Origin: Lewinella sp. IMCC34183
GTDB lineage: Bacteria > Bacteroidota > Bacteroidia > Chitinophagales > Saprospiraceae
NCBI RefSeq assembly: GCF_003390915.1
Contig: NZ_QMEM01000004.1
Location: forward strand, 186,001 to 250,000
Length of the DNA: 64,000 bases
Reading direction: 5' to 3'
The first letter of the stretch is position 1, and every line of letters starts with the position of its first letter. Under the pieces are notes generated by a model. That model saw only the letters and a program-made list of their open reading frames with translations. It was not told the DNA's origin and ran no database searches. The position numbers and the translations under genes are program-made. Positions 9,101-21,064 of this stretch are shown here, piece by piece.

Positions 9101-10486
9101 ATGCACGTAGCCATCATCGGTAACGGAATTGCCGGCATCACCTGCGCCCGCTGGCTTCGGAAGCTCGACGACGGGGTCCGCATTACCGTGATCTCGGACG
9201 AGTCCAACTTCTTCTTTTCCCGTACCGCCCTTATGTACGTGTACATGGGTCACCAGCGGTGGGAGGACCTGCAGCCCTACGAGCCCTTCTTTTGGCGAAA
9301 GAACCGCATCGACCTCCGGCGGGGGTACGTGGAATCGATCGATCCCGCGGCCGCTACCCTCGCCTTCACCGGCGGCGAGTCGCTGCACTACGATAAGCTG
9401 GTGCTGGCCACCGGCAGTCGCTGGAACACCTTCGGGTGGCCGGGGCAGGACCTACGCCGCGTCGGGGGGCTGGTAAGTATTCAGGACCTGGAGGGACTCG
9501 AGGAAGTCACTCCCGAGATCAAGCGCGCCGTGGTAGTGGGCGGCGGCCTCATCGGTATCGAACTGGCCGAGATGCTGCATAGCCGCCACATCCCCGTGAC
9601 CCTGCTGGTCCGCGAGGGTAGCTACTGGAGCAATACCCTGCCGCGGGAAGAGAGCGAGATGGTGAGCCGTCACATCGTGCGGCACGGCATCGGCCTGCGG
9701 CACGACACCGAACTGGCCGAGATCCACGGCGACGACACGCGGTCGGCCACGGCGATCACGACAACGGCCGGCGAAAAGATCGCCTGCCAGTACGTAGGCC
9801 TGACGGCGGGTGTACGTCCGAGCGTGGACTTCCTGCGGGATACCCCCGGCCTGGAAATCGGCAAGGGAATCCTGGTAGACGAATACCTGCGCACCTCGGC
9901 CCCGAACGTCTTTGCCATCGGCGATTGCGCCGAGGTCCGCAATCCCCGCCCGGGCCGCAAGGCCATCGAGGCCGTCTGGTACACCGGCCGCATGATGGGC
10001 GAAACGGCCGCCTACACGATCCTGGGCCGCCCGGTAGCCTACGACCCCGGCATCTGGTTCAACTCCGCCAAGTTCATCGACATCGAGTACCAGGTGTACG
10101 GTGAGGTGCCCGCCCACGGGCGCGAGGGCCTGGCCACGCTGTACTGGGAGCACCCGGACGGCGAAAAGTCGGTCCGCATCAACTACGAGGAGAACGGTGG
10201 GGCGGTCCGGGGCTTCAACCTGATGGGCGTGCGCTACCGGCAGGAGGTCTGCGAGAAGTGGATCCGGGGGGAAGCACACATCGAGTCTGTCCTGCAGACC
10301 CTAGGTCTGGCCAACTTCGACCCCGAGTTCTACGCCCAGTACGAGGCGGACATCGTGTCCCTGTACAACCGGCAGACCGGTAGCAACCTGCAGCTGAAAC
10401 AGAAACGCGGCCTCGACGCTGTACTGCGCTTTTTGAATTTCAAAACCCGCGCCCCGCGCGCCATCTCGACCCCCGATGTCCGATAA
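9101..10486 (+). CDS. NAD(P)/FAD-dependent oxidoreductase (pyridine nucleotide-disulfide family)
   Basis: A 461-residue flavoprotein with an N-terminal FAD-binding fold (IIGNGIAGITCARW, residues 5-18), a second dinucleotide fold for NAD(P)H (VVVGGGLIGIELAEML, about 143-158) and the FAD-contacting motif NVFAIGDCAE (about 268-277). No redox-active CxxC of the disulfide reductases is seen, so it resembles NirB-like or rubredoxin/ferredoxin reductases that pass electrons from NAD(P)H to an iron-sulfur partner. Its last 11 bases overlap the next gene, a membrane polyferredoxin, implying translational coupling and a shared electron-transfer role. The final acceptor is unknown. Confidence 0.85.
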   Translation: MHVAIIGNGIAGITCARWLRKLDDGVRITVISDESNFFFSRTALMYVYMGHQRWEDLQPYEPFFWRKNRIDLRRGYVESIDPAAATLAFTGGESLHYDKLVLATGSRWNTFGWPGQDLRRVGGLVSIQDLEGLEEVTPEIKRAVVVGGGLIGIELAEMLHSRHIPVTLLVREGSYWSNTLPREESEMVSRHIVRHGIGLRHDTELAEIHGDDTRSATAITTTAGEKIACQYVGLTAGVRPSVDFLRDTPGLEIGKGILVDEYLRTSAPNVFAIGDCAEVRNPRPGRKAIEAVWYTGRMMGETAAYTILGRPVAYDPGIWFNSAKFIDIEYQVYGEVPAHGREGLATLYWEHPDGEKSVRINYEENGGAVRGFNLMGVRYRQEVCEKWIRGEAHIESVLQTLGLANFDPEFYAQYEADIVSLYNRQTGSNLQLKQKRGLDAVLRFLNFKTRAPRAISTPDVR

Positions 10487-12305
10487 ACGCACCCACAAGA
10501 CCGTCCTGCAGTACGTCGGCCTGGGACTGTTCGCGATCAGCCTGGTGATCTTCACCGCGATGCTCGGGCTCGACAACTACCGCTTCGACGCGGAGATGCT
10601 GACGGCCCCCTTCGATTCGGAGGTCCACCAGGAAGCCCTGCGGCAGGCCGCCGAAGAAAACGGGCTGTTCGAGCAGACCTACGCGACCACCTTTTCGGGG
10701 ATGAGCGCGCTGCAGGAGACCTTCCGCGACGCCCAGCGGATCGTCAACGCCGATATCGACGCCAACGGCGTACCCGAGGGCAAGCAACGCTGGGAAGTAG
10801 AGCTGCCCGACTGGCAGTTCAAGAGCCAGCGGGTGACCTGGCTCAAGGCGGCGGCTACCGGGCCGGTGGAGCGCAACCCCTGGCTGTGGTTCTGCCTGAC
10901 CATCGGGCTGGGTACCCTGGGGGGCATCCTGTACATGATACCCAAGTTTCGGGGCCACGCCGGCATCAAGAACGACCACATCTACCACAGCTCACTGACG
11001 CGGGGCTTGCACTACGACTGGCGCGACCTCTTCCTGTGGGGGGCGGTGATCGGCATCATCGTCTACGGCTTCTGGTACATGGACAAGCAGTGGTTCTGGC
11101 CGGCGGTATCGCTGCTTATTACGGCGGTGATCGTGTGCCTGGTCTTCTTCGTAGAGAAATCACGCGGGCGGAATATCCGCGACGCCGGGCCGGATACACT
11201 GAGCGCCTACTTCGGCATCCTGGCGGGGATCTACTTCATGTTCTTCTACGTCCTCCTGTACTGGGCGAACCAACACGTAGTGGCCTGGGTGGAGATGGTC
11301 GACCCGCTGAGCCGCATGCTGAGTGGCGGCGAGGCGAGCCAGTGGTTCCTGTACGGACTGATGTACACCCTCATCATCCTGGTGATGGGCGTGCGGATGT
11401 TTGCCAAGTACCGCCACAACAAGTACCAGCTGCTGCGGACGGGCTCGGTGATGTTCTTCCAGACGGCCTTCGCCTTCCTAATCCCCGAGATCCTGGTGGC
11501 GCTCAACAAGCCGTGGTACGACTTCAAGGACATCTGGCCGCTCAACTACGACTTCTTTTTCGGCTGGCAGCTTGACCAGTTCCAGAGTGCGGGGGCCATC
11601 GGCATCTTCATGCTGGTGTGGGGCATCCTGCTCATCATCGTGGGCGTGCCGCTGATGGTCCATTTCCTGGGCAAGCGGTGGTACTGTAGCTGGGTGTGCG
11701 GCTGTGGCGGACTGGCCGAAACCATGGGCGACCCCTGGCGGCAGCTCAGCGACAAGAGCCTGCGGGCCTGGAAATTCGAGCGCTGGATCATCCACGGCGT
11801 ACTGGTGGCGGCCATCGTGATGACGGCGATGACGCTGTACACCTACTTCACCGGGGCGAACGAGATCCTCGGTCTGCAGACGGGCAACGTACAGCAGTGG
11901 TACGGCTTCCTGATCGGGGCGGGCTTCGCGGGTGTGGTGGGTACCGGCTTCTACCCGCTCATGGGCAATCGCGTGTGGTGCCGCTTCGGCTGCCCGCTGG
12001 CCGCTTACCTGGGCCTGGTCCAGCGCTTCCAGAGCCGCTTCCGCATCACCACCAACGGCGGACAGTGCATCAGCTGCGGCAACTGCTCCACCTACTGCGA
12101 GATGGGCATCGACGTGCGCGCCTACGCCCAGAAGGGACAGGATATCGTGCGGGCCAGTTGCGTGGGCTGCGGGGTGTGCGCGGCCGTATGTCCCCGTGGT
12201 GTGCTCCGGCTGGAGAACTCCGGGGTGGACGCGGGCTACCGGACGGTGCCGGAGCGGGTGATTCACGTTAGTGAGGAAGAGGGGGTGCGGTTGGTTAACG
12301 CTTGA
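10476..12305 (+). CDS. Polytopic membrane 4Fe-4S protein (NosR/NapH-like polyferredoxin)
   Basis: A 609-residue integral membrane protein with many hydrophobic helices and a C-terminal ferredoxin module. Two ferredoxin-type clusters are visible: Cys531/534/537/541 (CISCGNCSTYC) and Cys562/565/568/572 (CVGCGVCAAVCP). Before them, CSWVCGCGG (Cys404/408/410) and CRFGCPL (Cys502/506) match the cysteine motifs of NosR/NapH-type membrane proteins. Residues 55-130 are a soluble loop. Overlap with the flavoprotein gene suggests NAD(P)H to FAD to FeS to membrane electron flow. It differs from CcoG, which is shorter. The physiological acceptor is not evident; no nos or nap genes are nearby. Confidence 0.82.
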   Translation: MSDKRTHKTVLQYVGLGLFAISLVIFTAMLGLDNYRFDAEMLTAPFDSEVHQEALRQAAEENGLFEQTYATTFSGMSALQETFRDAQRIVNADIDANGVPEGKQRWEVELPDWQFKSQRVTWLKAAATGPVERNPWLWFCLTIGLGTLGGILYMIPKFRGHAGIKNDHIYHSSLTRGLHYDWRDLFLWGAVIGIIVYGFWYMDKQWFWPAVSLLITAVIVCLVFFVEKSRGRNIRDAGPDTLSAYFGILAGIYFMFFYVLLYWANQHVVAWVEMVDPLSRMLSGGEASQWFLYGLMYTLIILVMGVRMFAKYRHNKYQLLRTGSVMFFQTAFAFLIPEILVALNKPWYDFKDIWPLNYDFFFGWQLDQFQSAGAIGIFMLVWGILLIIVGVPLMVHFLGKRWYCSWVCGCGGLAETMGDPWRQLSDKSLRAWKFERWIIHGVLVAAIVMTAMTLYTYFTGANEILGLQTGNVQQWYGFLIGAGFAGVVGTGFYPLMGNRVWCRFGCPLAAYLGLVQRFQSRFRITTNGGQCISCGNCSTYCEMGIDVRAYAQKGQDIVRASCVGCGVCAAVCPRGVLRLENSGVDAGYRTVPERVIHVSEEEGVRLVNA

Positions 12306-12310
12306 TCTGA

Positions 12311-13012
12311 CGTTATGGATCGCACCAGAGGTGATTACCCCGCGCATGGGTTGAGGACCTCCGGTCCGATCGGCACCAAAACCTGGCCGCATGGATCGCA
12401 CCAGAGGTGCTCAACCCGTGGTTAAATCGCACCGGAGGTGATTAGCTCGTGGCTACCCGGAACACGGGTGGAGGACCTCCGGTCCGATCGGCACCAAAAC
12501 CTGGCCGCATGGATCGCACCAGAGGTGCTCAACCCGTGGTTGAATCGCACCGGAGGTGATTAGCTCGTGGCTACCCGGAACACGGGTGGAGGACCTCCGG
12601 TCCGATCGGCACCAAAACCTGGCCGCATGGATCGCACCAGAGGTGCTCAACCCGTGGTTAAATCGCACCGGAGATGATTAGCTCGTGGCTACCCGGCACA
12701 CGGGTGGAGGACCTCCGGTCCGATCGATACCAAAACCTTGCCGCATGGATCGCACCAGAGGTGCTCAACCCGTGGTTAAATCGCACCGGAGGTGATTAGC
12801 TCGTGGCTACCCGGCACACGGGTGGAGGACCTCCGGTCCGATCGATACCAAGACCTGGCCGCATGGATCGCACCAGAGGTGCTCAACCCGTGGTTAAATC
12901 GCACCAGAACTGATTAGCTCGTGGCTACCCGGCACACGGGTGGAGGACCTCCGGTCCGATCGGCACCAAGACCTGGCCGCATGGATCGCACCAGAGGTGC
13001 TCAACCCGTGGC
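12311..13012 (+). repeat. 118-bp tandem repeat array built from three hairpin elements per unit
   Basis: Units begin at 12391, 12509, 12627, 12745, 12863 and 12981 with exact 118-bp spacing; a divergent partial unit leads in from about 12311 and the last is cut at about 13012. Each unit holds three versions of one ~28-bp element: A (GATCGCACCAGAGGTGC...), B (AATCGCACCGGAGGTGA...) and C, which is the same element inverted. Their cores are small hairpins: GCACC-AGA-GGTGC, CACC-GGA-GGTG and GGACC-TCC-GGTCC. The 118-bp period is not a multiple of three, so coding is excluded. It fills the space between the FeS protein and the ThuA gene. Confidence 0.95.
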
Positions 13013-13108
13013 GCAAATTTCCCGGCAAGCAGTTACCTTATCACTTCATAGCGCATTTACCATCAACGGACCGGATGCCCCGTCGCGCCGACCGTTCAAT
13101 CATCGATT

Positions 13109-14059
13109 GTGCAACGTGTCACTATCCTATTTCCTCTAATCATGGCACTCTCCCTTGCAGCTTCCGCCCAGACCAAGGTGCTCATCGTGGATGGCCAGAA
13201 CAACCACGTGGTGTGGCCAAAGACCACCATCATGATGAAGCAGTACCTCGAGGATACCGGGCTCTTCACCGTCGATATTGCCCGCAGCGCCTTCACCTGG
13301 AACGCACAGGAGGAGGCCGACTATTTGCCGCTGGCCGGGGTGGGCGCTACCGAGAACCTGAATGAGCCCAAGTCCGATCCGGACTTCCGCCCCGACTTCG
13401 CGGCCTACGACGTCGTCGTCTCCAATTTCGGGTGGAAGGCAGCCCCCTGGCCCGAAGCAACGCGGGCGGCTTTCGAGCAATACGTGCGCCAGGGTGGCGG
13501 CTTCGTTTCTGTCCACGCCGCCGACAACTCCTTTCCCGAGTGGGCGGCGTACAACGAGATGATCGGCCTGGGCGGCTGGGCAGACCGCGACGAAAGCAAC
13601 GGCCCCTACTTGTACTACGACAACTACGGCAAGCTGGTGCGCGACACCACGCCGGGCCGGGCAGGCATCCACGGTGCCCAGCACGAGTTTCCGATCACCA
13701 TTCGTGAGAAGGACCACCCCATCACCCGGGGCATGCCCGAAACCTGGATGACCACCTCCGACGAATGCTACGCCATGCTGCGCGGCCCCGCCGAAAACCT
13801 GACCGTGCTGGCCACCGGCAAGGACCTGTCCGAGACCGCCCCCACCGACCGCCACGAGCCGATGCTGATGGTGCTTACCTACGGGGACGGGCGGATTTTC
13901 CACACTACTCTCGGTCACGATACCGAGTCGATGGAGGGCGTAGGCTTCATTACCTCCTTCCTGCGGGGCGTGGAGTGGGCGGCTACGGGGGAAGTCTCCC
14001 AGGAAATCCCCAACGACTTCCCTACCGCCGACGAAGCCACCAGTCGCCCCCACAACTAA
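13109..14059 (+). CDS. Secreted ThuA-domain protein
   Basis: A 316-residue protein of the ThuA family (PF06283, a glutamine-amidotransferase-like fold tied to sugar metabolism such as trehalose utilisation). I use the GTG at 13109 because it yields a full signal peptide (MQRVTILFPLIMALSLAASAQ); the first ATG at 13142 would leave only ten residues of it. Family features are KVLIVDGQNNH near the start, GGGFVSVHAADNSF around residue 130 and the later GRIFHTTLGHD. Substrate is unknown. Hairpin arrays lie on both sides of the gene (12311-13012 and 14063-14152). Confidence 0.87.
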   Translation: MQRVTILFPLIMALSLAASAQTKVLIVDGQNNHVVWPKTTIMMKQYLEDTGLFTVDIARSAFTWNAQEEADYLPLAGVGATENLNEPKSDPDFRPDFAAYDVVVSNFGWKAAPWPEATRAAFEQYVRQGGGFVSVHAADNSFPEWAAYNEMIGLGGWADRDESNGPYLYYDNYGKLVRDTTPGRAGIHGAQHEFPITIREKDHPITRGMPETWMTTSDECYAMLRGPAENLTVLATGKDLSETAPTDRHEPMLMVLTYGDGRIFHTTLGHDTESMEGVGFITSFLRGVEWAATGEVSQEIPNDFPTADEATSRPHN

Positions 14060-14062
14060 AAC

Positions 14063-14152
14063 ACGGTTTCCAACCGCGATGTAAAAGGCGGTTTTCAACC
14101 GCGGTGTAAAATGCGGTCTCCGACCGCGCCGTTCGAAGCATTTTCCAAATGC
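14063..14152 (+). repeat. Four 25-bp-spaced hairpins with three-base loops
   Basis: Hairpins at 14064-14076 (CGGTT-TCC-AACCG), 14088-14102 (GCGGTT-TTC-AACCGC), 14113-14127 (GCGGTC-TCC-GACCGC) and 14138-14152 (GCATTT-TCC-AAATGC) recur with a 25-base period. Stem sequences change but pairing is kept, while the loop stays TCC/TTC. It begins immediately after the ThuA stop codon. Confidence 0.85.
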
Positions 14153-14259
14153 GACGTCGCTCCCCCAGACCGCTCGGGACCGCCACAGTAGTACCCAGTG
14201 ACCTCACGACTGCTCTGAAGCGGTCATAAACTAGCGCCCACCACCAGGCTGCCAGGCAT

Positions 14260-14297
14260 AAAAAGCGGGCGCCGCAGGTATAACCCGCGACGCCCGT
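14260..14297 (-). terminator. Rho-independent terminator of katE
   Basis: Read on the minus strand, CGGGCG pairs with CGCCCG, and an inner CGCGGG with CCTGCG around a TTATA loop; CTTTTT follows. It lies about 30 bp past the katE stop. Confidence 0.85.
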
Positions 14298-14328
14298 CTG
14301 ATTCAAACTTCCTGTTGACGATCTTGGG

Positions 14329-16497
14329 TTACGCCGGGACCATCTTGGCCACCTCCATCCGGTCGTAATTCCGGTGCTGGGCGATGGCGTCGATGAGTTC
14401 CTGGGGCTTACCATCCACGAAGACGGCCTTATCGTCGTCCATGTATTCCCCGACGTGGGTGGCTTCAAGGAGCTGGACACCCTCGTTGGCAACGGCGATG
14501 GCCTTGCAGTGCATGAAGGCCTCGTCGACGAACTTTTTGTACTTGGCCTTCTTCATCAGGGCGTCCAGTGACTTTTGTCCGCCGGGGATGAAGACGGCGT
14601 CGAAGAGCACGCTCTCCGTCATCATGATACCGGAGAATACCTCGTGCTCATCGCCTTTATCGCACTTGATGGTGCCGCCGTGGGGCGCAACGATCTTCAG
14701 CACGGCGTTTTCGGCCTTCAGCGCCTCCATGAAGGGCTTTAGGTCGGCACCGTGGAAGCCGTCGGCCGCCAGAATGGCGATCTGCCGGGTAGCGATGCCC
14801 TTACCCATGCGGTGGGTCAGGCTCAGGGCGGCGGATTTCTCGAGGTAGATTTTCTTCTTAGGGGGCTGCATCTGCTCCACGTCGGCGTCGGCGCTGATGG
14901 CCTGGTTGACGGGCCCGTCTACGCTGTCGGGTACTTCCAGGCCGAGGCCTTCGGCTACCTTCATCGCGAGGTCCTCGTCGATCTGGCTGATCTGGTAGAG
15001 CATCCGCTCCTGCACGTGCTGGTAGGTACACTTGCCCAGCTCAAAGGTGTAGGCATCGGCCGTATGCGCTTTCTCCCAGTCGGTGAGGCTGCGGTAAAAG
15101 AGCGCGGGCTGGCTATAGTAGTCGACAAAGCTCTCGCTGCGGGCGCGAATCTTGTTGCCGTCGATGCGCTCGGTGTAGGATTCGAAGGCACCCTCCTTCA
15201 TCGAGGTGAGGAAGGGACAGCCGCCGCCAAGGGTATTCGGGAAGTAGGCGGTCTTTCCCTTGGGGATCGACATTTGCATGTGGCCGTCGCGCTGGTCGTT
15301 GTGGGCATTGGCCAGGGTGCGGTTGATGGGGATCTGCTCGAAGTTGACGCTGCCCAGGCGGCTCAGCTGCGTATCGCGGTAGCTGAACAGGCGGCCCTGC
15401 AGCAGCGGGTCGTTAGAAAAGTCCAGGCCCGGTACCATGTGAGTGGGCAGGAAGGCGACCTGCTCGGTTTCGGCGAAGAAGTTATCGGGGTTCCGGTTGA
15501 GGGTCATCTTCCCGACGACCTTCAGGGGCACCATTTCCTCGGGAATGAGCTTGGTGGCGTCCAGCAGGTCAAAGTCGAACTTATGTTCGTCTTCCTCGGG
15601 GATGATCTGCAGGCCCAGTTCCCACTCGGGGTACTGGCCGGTGTCGATGGCGTCCCAGAGGTCGCGGCGGTGGAAATCGGGATCGGCGCCGTTGATCTTT
15701 ACGGCCTCGTCCCAGGTCACGGAGTGGGTACCCTGCACCGGGTTCCAGTGGAAGCGGACGAAGTGGGCGACGCCCTCGTCGTTGATCATCCGGAAGGTGT
15801 GGATACCGAAGCCCTGCATCATGCGCAGGCTGCGGGGGATGCCGCGGTCGCTCATCACCCAGATGTGGTTGTGGAGCGCCTCGGGGGTCAGCGACACCCA
15901 GTCGTAGAAGGTATCGTGGGCCGATTGGGCCTGGGGGATCTCGCGGTCGGGTTCCGGCTTCACCGAGTGGATGAGGTCGGGGAACTTCATCGCGTCCTGA
16001 ATGAAGAAGATGGGAATGTCATTGCCGACGAGGTCCCACACCCCTTCTTCCGTGTAGAACTTGACGGCGAAACCGCGTACGTCACGGGCCAGGTCGGGCG
16101 ACCCCTTAGAGCCGGCTACGGTGGAGAAGCGGGTGAAGACCGGCGTTTTCCGGGAGGTGTCGTTGAAGATACCGGCCTTGGTAAACTGGGGAATGGCTTC
16201 GTAGAGCTCGAAAACGCCGTGTGCGGCGCTGCCGCGGGCGTGCACGATCCGCTCGGGGATGCGCTCGTGGTCGAAGTGGTTGATCTTTTCGCGGAGCCAG
16301 AAGTCTTCCAGCAGCGTTCCTCCGCGGATGCCCGCCTTGAGGGAGTTTCCGGCGTCATTAACCTTGAGACCGTTGTTGGTGGTCATGGGCTGGTCGGTGG
16401 CGTCGGTACGAAAGGCGTCCAGCGACTGCGACTTGGCGCCTTCGGACACGGAGCCGTTGCGGGAAGCGGAGCCGTTTCCATTTGCAGAAGTAGGCAT
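14329..16497 (-). CDS. katE: Large-subunit monofunctional catalase HPII
   Basis: A 722-residue heme catalase that disproportionates hydrogen peroxide. Length and the C-terminal flavodoxin/DJ-1-like domain (about 570-722, [13 protein letters not shown]) mark the large-subunit HPII clade. Catalytic His86 lies in [13 protein letters not shown], distal Asn159 in [11 protein letters not shown], and the proximal heme ligand Tyr373 in [14 protein letters not shown]. The N-terminal 40 residues are a polar, Asn/Ser-rich extension, as in E. coli HPII. It is divergent from katG across a 540-bp region, so the two peroxide-removing enzymes may be co-regulated; no clear OxyR or PerR site was identified by eye. 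Confidence 0.96.
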   Translation of the reverse strand: MPTSANGNGSASRNGSVSEGAKSQSLDAFRTDATDQPMTTNNGLKVNDAGNSLKAGIRGGTLLEDFWLREKINHFDHERIPERIVHARGSAAHGVFELYEAIPQFTKAGIFNDTSRKTPVFTRFSTVAGSKGSPDLARDVRGFAVKFYTEEGVWDLVGNDIPIFFIQDAMKFPDLIHSVKPEPDREIPQAQSAHDTFYDWVSLTPEALHNHIWVMSDRGIPRSLRMMQGFGIHTFRMINDEGVAHFVRFHWNPVQGTHSVTWDEAVKINGADPDFHRRDLWDAIDTGQYPEWELGLQIIPEEDEHKFDFDLLDATKLIPEEMVPLKVVGKMTLNRNPDNFFAETEQVAFLPTHMVPGLDFSNDPLLQGRLFSYRDTQLSRLGSVNFEQIPINRTLANAHNDQRDGHMQMSIPKGKTAYFPNTLGGGCPFLTSMKEGAFESYTERIDGNKIRARSESFVDYYSQPALFYRSLTDWEKAHTADAYTFELGKCTYQHVQERMLYQISQIDEDLAMKVAEGLGLEVPDSVDGPVNQAISADADVEQMQPPKKKIYLEKSAALSLTHRMGKGIATRQIAILAADGFHGADLKPFMEALKAENAVLKIVAPHGGTIKCDKGDEHEVFSGIMMTESVLFDAVFIPGGQKSLDALMKKAKYKKFVDEAFMHCKAIAVANEGVQLLEATHVGEYMDDDKAVFVDGKPQELIDAIAQHRNYDRMEVAKMVPA

Positions 16498-19369
<2,872 letters not shown>

Positions 19370-19411
19370 GTTTACCGGTAAATCTACCTGGCGGCTTGGC
19401 CGCTACGATGT

Positions 19412-19443
19412 AAGGGGCTGCTCCATTGGGGTTGCCCCTTTTT
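19412..19443 (+). terminator. Rho-independent terminator of katG
   Basis: AAGGGGC ... GCCCCTT stem followed by a T run, about 40 bp after the katG stop. Confidence 0.8.
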
Positions 19444-20061
19444 CGTGGGTTTTATCACGGATTGACTTCGTCGCTACTTCGCGGTACACGGATTTGCCGC
19501 TGCGCCGTTTGAGAAGACGTTGATTTTTTACCACGGATTTCGCGGATTTGCTTCACGGATTTGGCACGGATTCGTGGCTGCGCCACCGCGCATAGCTTCG
19601 CGATGTAACCGGATCACAGCTGCGCTGCGGCGGATTTTCCCGCGATTCAGCTTACTCCGTGCTACCAGTACACGCTAGGTCATTATAACATCAAGCCCGT
19701 CACGACGAACCGCCCTTGCAGCCGGCCGGCTCGGGGGACCACCGGGGGCGAATAGAAAGGCACACTGTTTGAGCCTACACAGGTTCTAGAACTGGAAAAT
19801 GGATCGCTGGCTGCCGGTGGACCTAGGAGTGGAAGAACAGGTGGGAGGCGAGTTTGTGCATTTCCGCCCCCGATGGTTGCCCGGGACGAATCGGCCGGGT
19901 GCACAGGCTTGATCTTTTGGTCCTTTTGTATCAAGACAAAGGGACGAAGGGGTTTTTACCAAGGATTCCGCAGAATGACTTCACGGGTTTGCGGCTGCAC
20001 CGCCCCGTATAACTCCGGGATTATTGGAGATCATGGCTGCGCCCTGGTAGATGTATGACTG
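19444..20061. other. Intergenic region with degenerate 'cacggattt' repeats and a long hairpin
   Basis: No gene is supported here. At 19448-19640 short variants of ACGGATTT/CGCGGATTT recur several times (for example 19541-19571), and a weaker echo appears at 19955-19990. At 19914-19951 two 16-base arms pair with one mismatch around a six-base ATCAAG loop, followed by TTTTT. An 83-codon frame on the minus strand (19683-19934) resembles no protein I know and is probably chance. Confidence 0.5.
19914..19951 (+). repeat. Long hairpin with following T run, possible dispersed repeat or terminator
   Basis: CTTTTGGTCCTTTTGT can pair with ACAAAGGGACGAAGGG (three G-T pairs, one mismatch), loop ATCAAG, then GTTTTT. 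There is no gene just upstream on the plus strand, so a terminator role would be unusual. Confidence 0.55.
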
Positions 20062-21024
20062 CTATCGAGTGGGATCCCACCCGCCGAAGAGTGCATCCAG
20101 GGAGCGATACCGCTGCGCCTCGTCCTCACTGAGCTGGTGAGACCAGCCGACCCGTTCCCCGGTGGCCGCGCCGGGACCGGTACTGCCGTACTCGGCATAA
20201 TACGCCGTACCCTCCTTCTCCTCGCTTCCCCAATTGTGCCAGCCCAGAGGGTGTACCACCTCACCCAGCTTACAATCCAGGAAGACGGTCTGTGCGTAGG
20301 GTCGCCACGGCCGCCCGAGGTATACGCTGCCGGCCGGAGCATTACCGGTGATAGTACAGTCGCGGAAGACAAAGCCTACCGAATCCATTTCTTCCGTAGA
20401 CGCAGCCGTAATGTAGCCGGGGGATTTGCAATAGATCTCGCAGTTATCGAATACCGCCGTGGCCCATCCGAAGATGAAGTCGACCGTCCCCTCAATGTAG
20501 CAGTCGCGGTAGTACTGCCGGCTGCCGCGCCCGTGGGGGTAGAGCGTATCCTGGTTACCGAGAAAGCGGCAGTTTTCGAAGATCACCTGGTCACCATCTA
20601 CCCGCACGGCAACGGCCTGGCCGACCGGTCCGGCGGAGTTCTCGAAGGTGATGTTGCGGGCGGTGAAGCCGTCACCAAACACGAAAAATCCGGAGGAGCC
20701 GGACGTCCCGATCTCCTCTCCGTAGCGATTCTCCCGCTGCGCGTAGTCATCGTAGGTCAGGACCGTTTCCGCTACGTCCTCCCCCACGAAGGTCACGTTC
20801 GTCGCGGTGGGTGGCAGCACCAGTTTCTCCTTATACGTACCCTTGCGGATGAAGATGAGCGTTCGGTTCTTGCGCAGGGCGGGGACCGCATCGATGGCGT
20901 CCTGTACCCGCACGAAATCACCGCCACCGGAGCCGTCGACGACAAAATCGTAGGTGAGCGAATCCTGCGCGGGAAGTACGGCCGCCAGCACGAACAGCAG
21001 TAGAAACAGGGATATAGGACGCAT
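20062..21024 (-). CDS. Pectinesterase (carbohydrate esterase family 8)
   Basis: A 320-residue secreted enzyme that removes methyl esters from homogalacturonan. I start at the ATG at 21024, which gives a signal peptide ending VLPAQ. CE8 motifs are in order: GQAVAVRVDGD (Gln136), GNQDTLY (Asp159, general acid/base), DFIFGWATAVFDNC (Asp182, nucleophile) and YLGRPWRPYAQ (Arg238, Trp240). The right-handed beta-helix length matches bacterial pectin methylesterases. The downstream hydrolase at 23.8 kb and the GH43 enzyme at 33.6 kb are further plant or algal polysaccharide enzymes in the window, though not in one operon. Confidence 0.93.
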   Translation of the reverse strand: MRPISLFLLLFVLAAVLPAQDSLTYDFVVDGSGGGDFVRVQDAIDAVPALRKNRTLIFIRKGTYKEKLVLPPTATNVTFVGEDVAETVLTYDDYAQRENRYGEEIGTSGSSGFFVFGDGFTARNITFENSAGPVGQAVAVRVDGDQVIFENCRFLGNQDTLYPHGRGSRQYYRDCYIEGTVDFIFGWATAVFDNCEIYCKSPGYITAASTEEMDSVGFVFRDCTITGNAPAGSVYLGRPWRPYAQTVFLDCKLGEVVHPLGWHNWGSEEKEGTAYYAEYGSTGPGAATGERVGWSHQLSEDEAQRYRSLDALFGGWDPTR

Positions 21025-21064
21025 AGTCTCCGGGGCTTTGGGGCCATATAATACGAAACGCGCG

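Noticed and set aside
12311-13012. CRISPR array
   Set aside because: Repeats are contiguous 118-bp units with no unique spacers, and no cas genes are nearby.
19683-19934. 83-codon gene on the minus strand
   Set aside because: No family resemblance and it overlaps a long hairpin; composition resembles non-coding repeat DNA.
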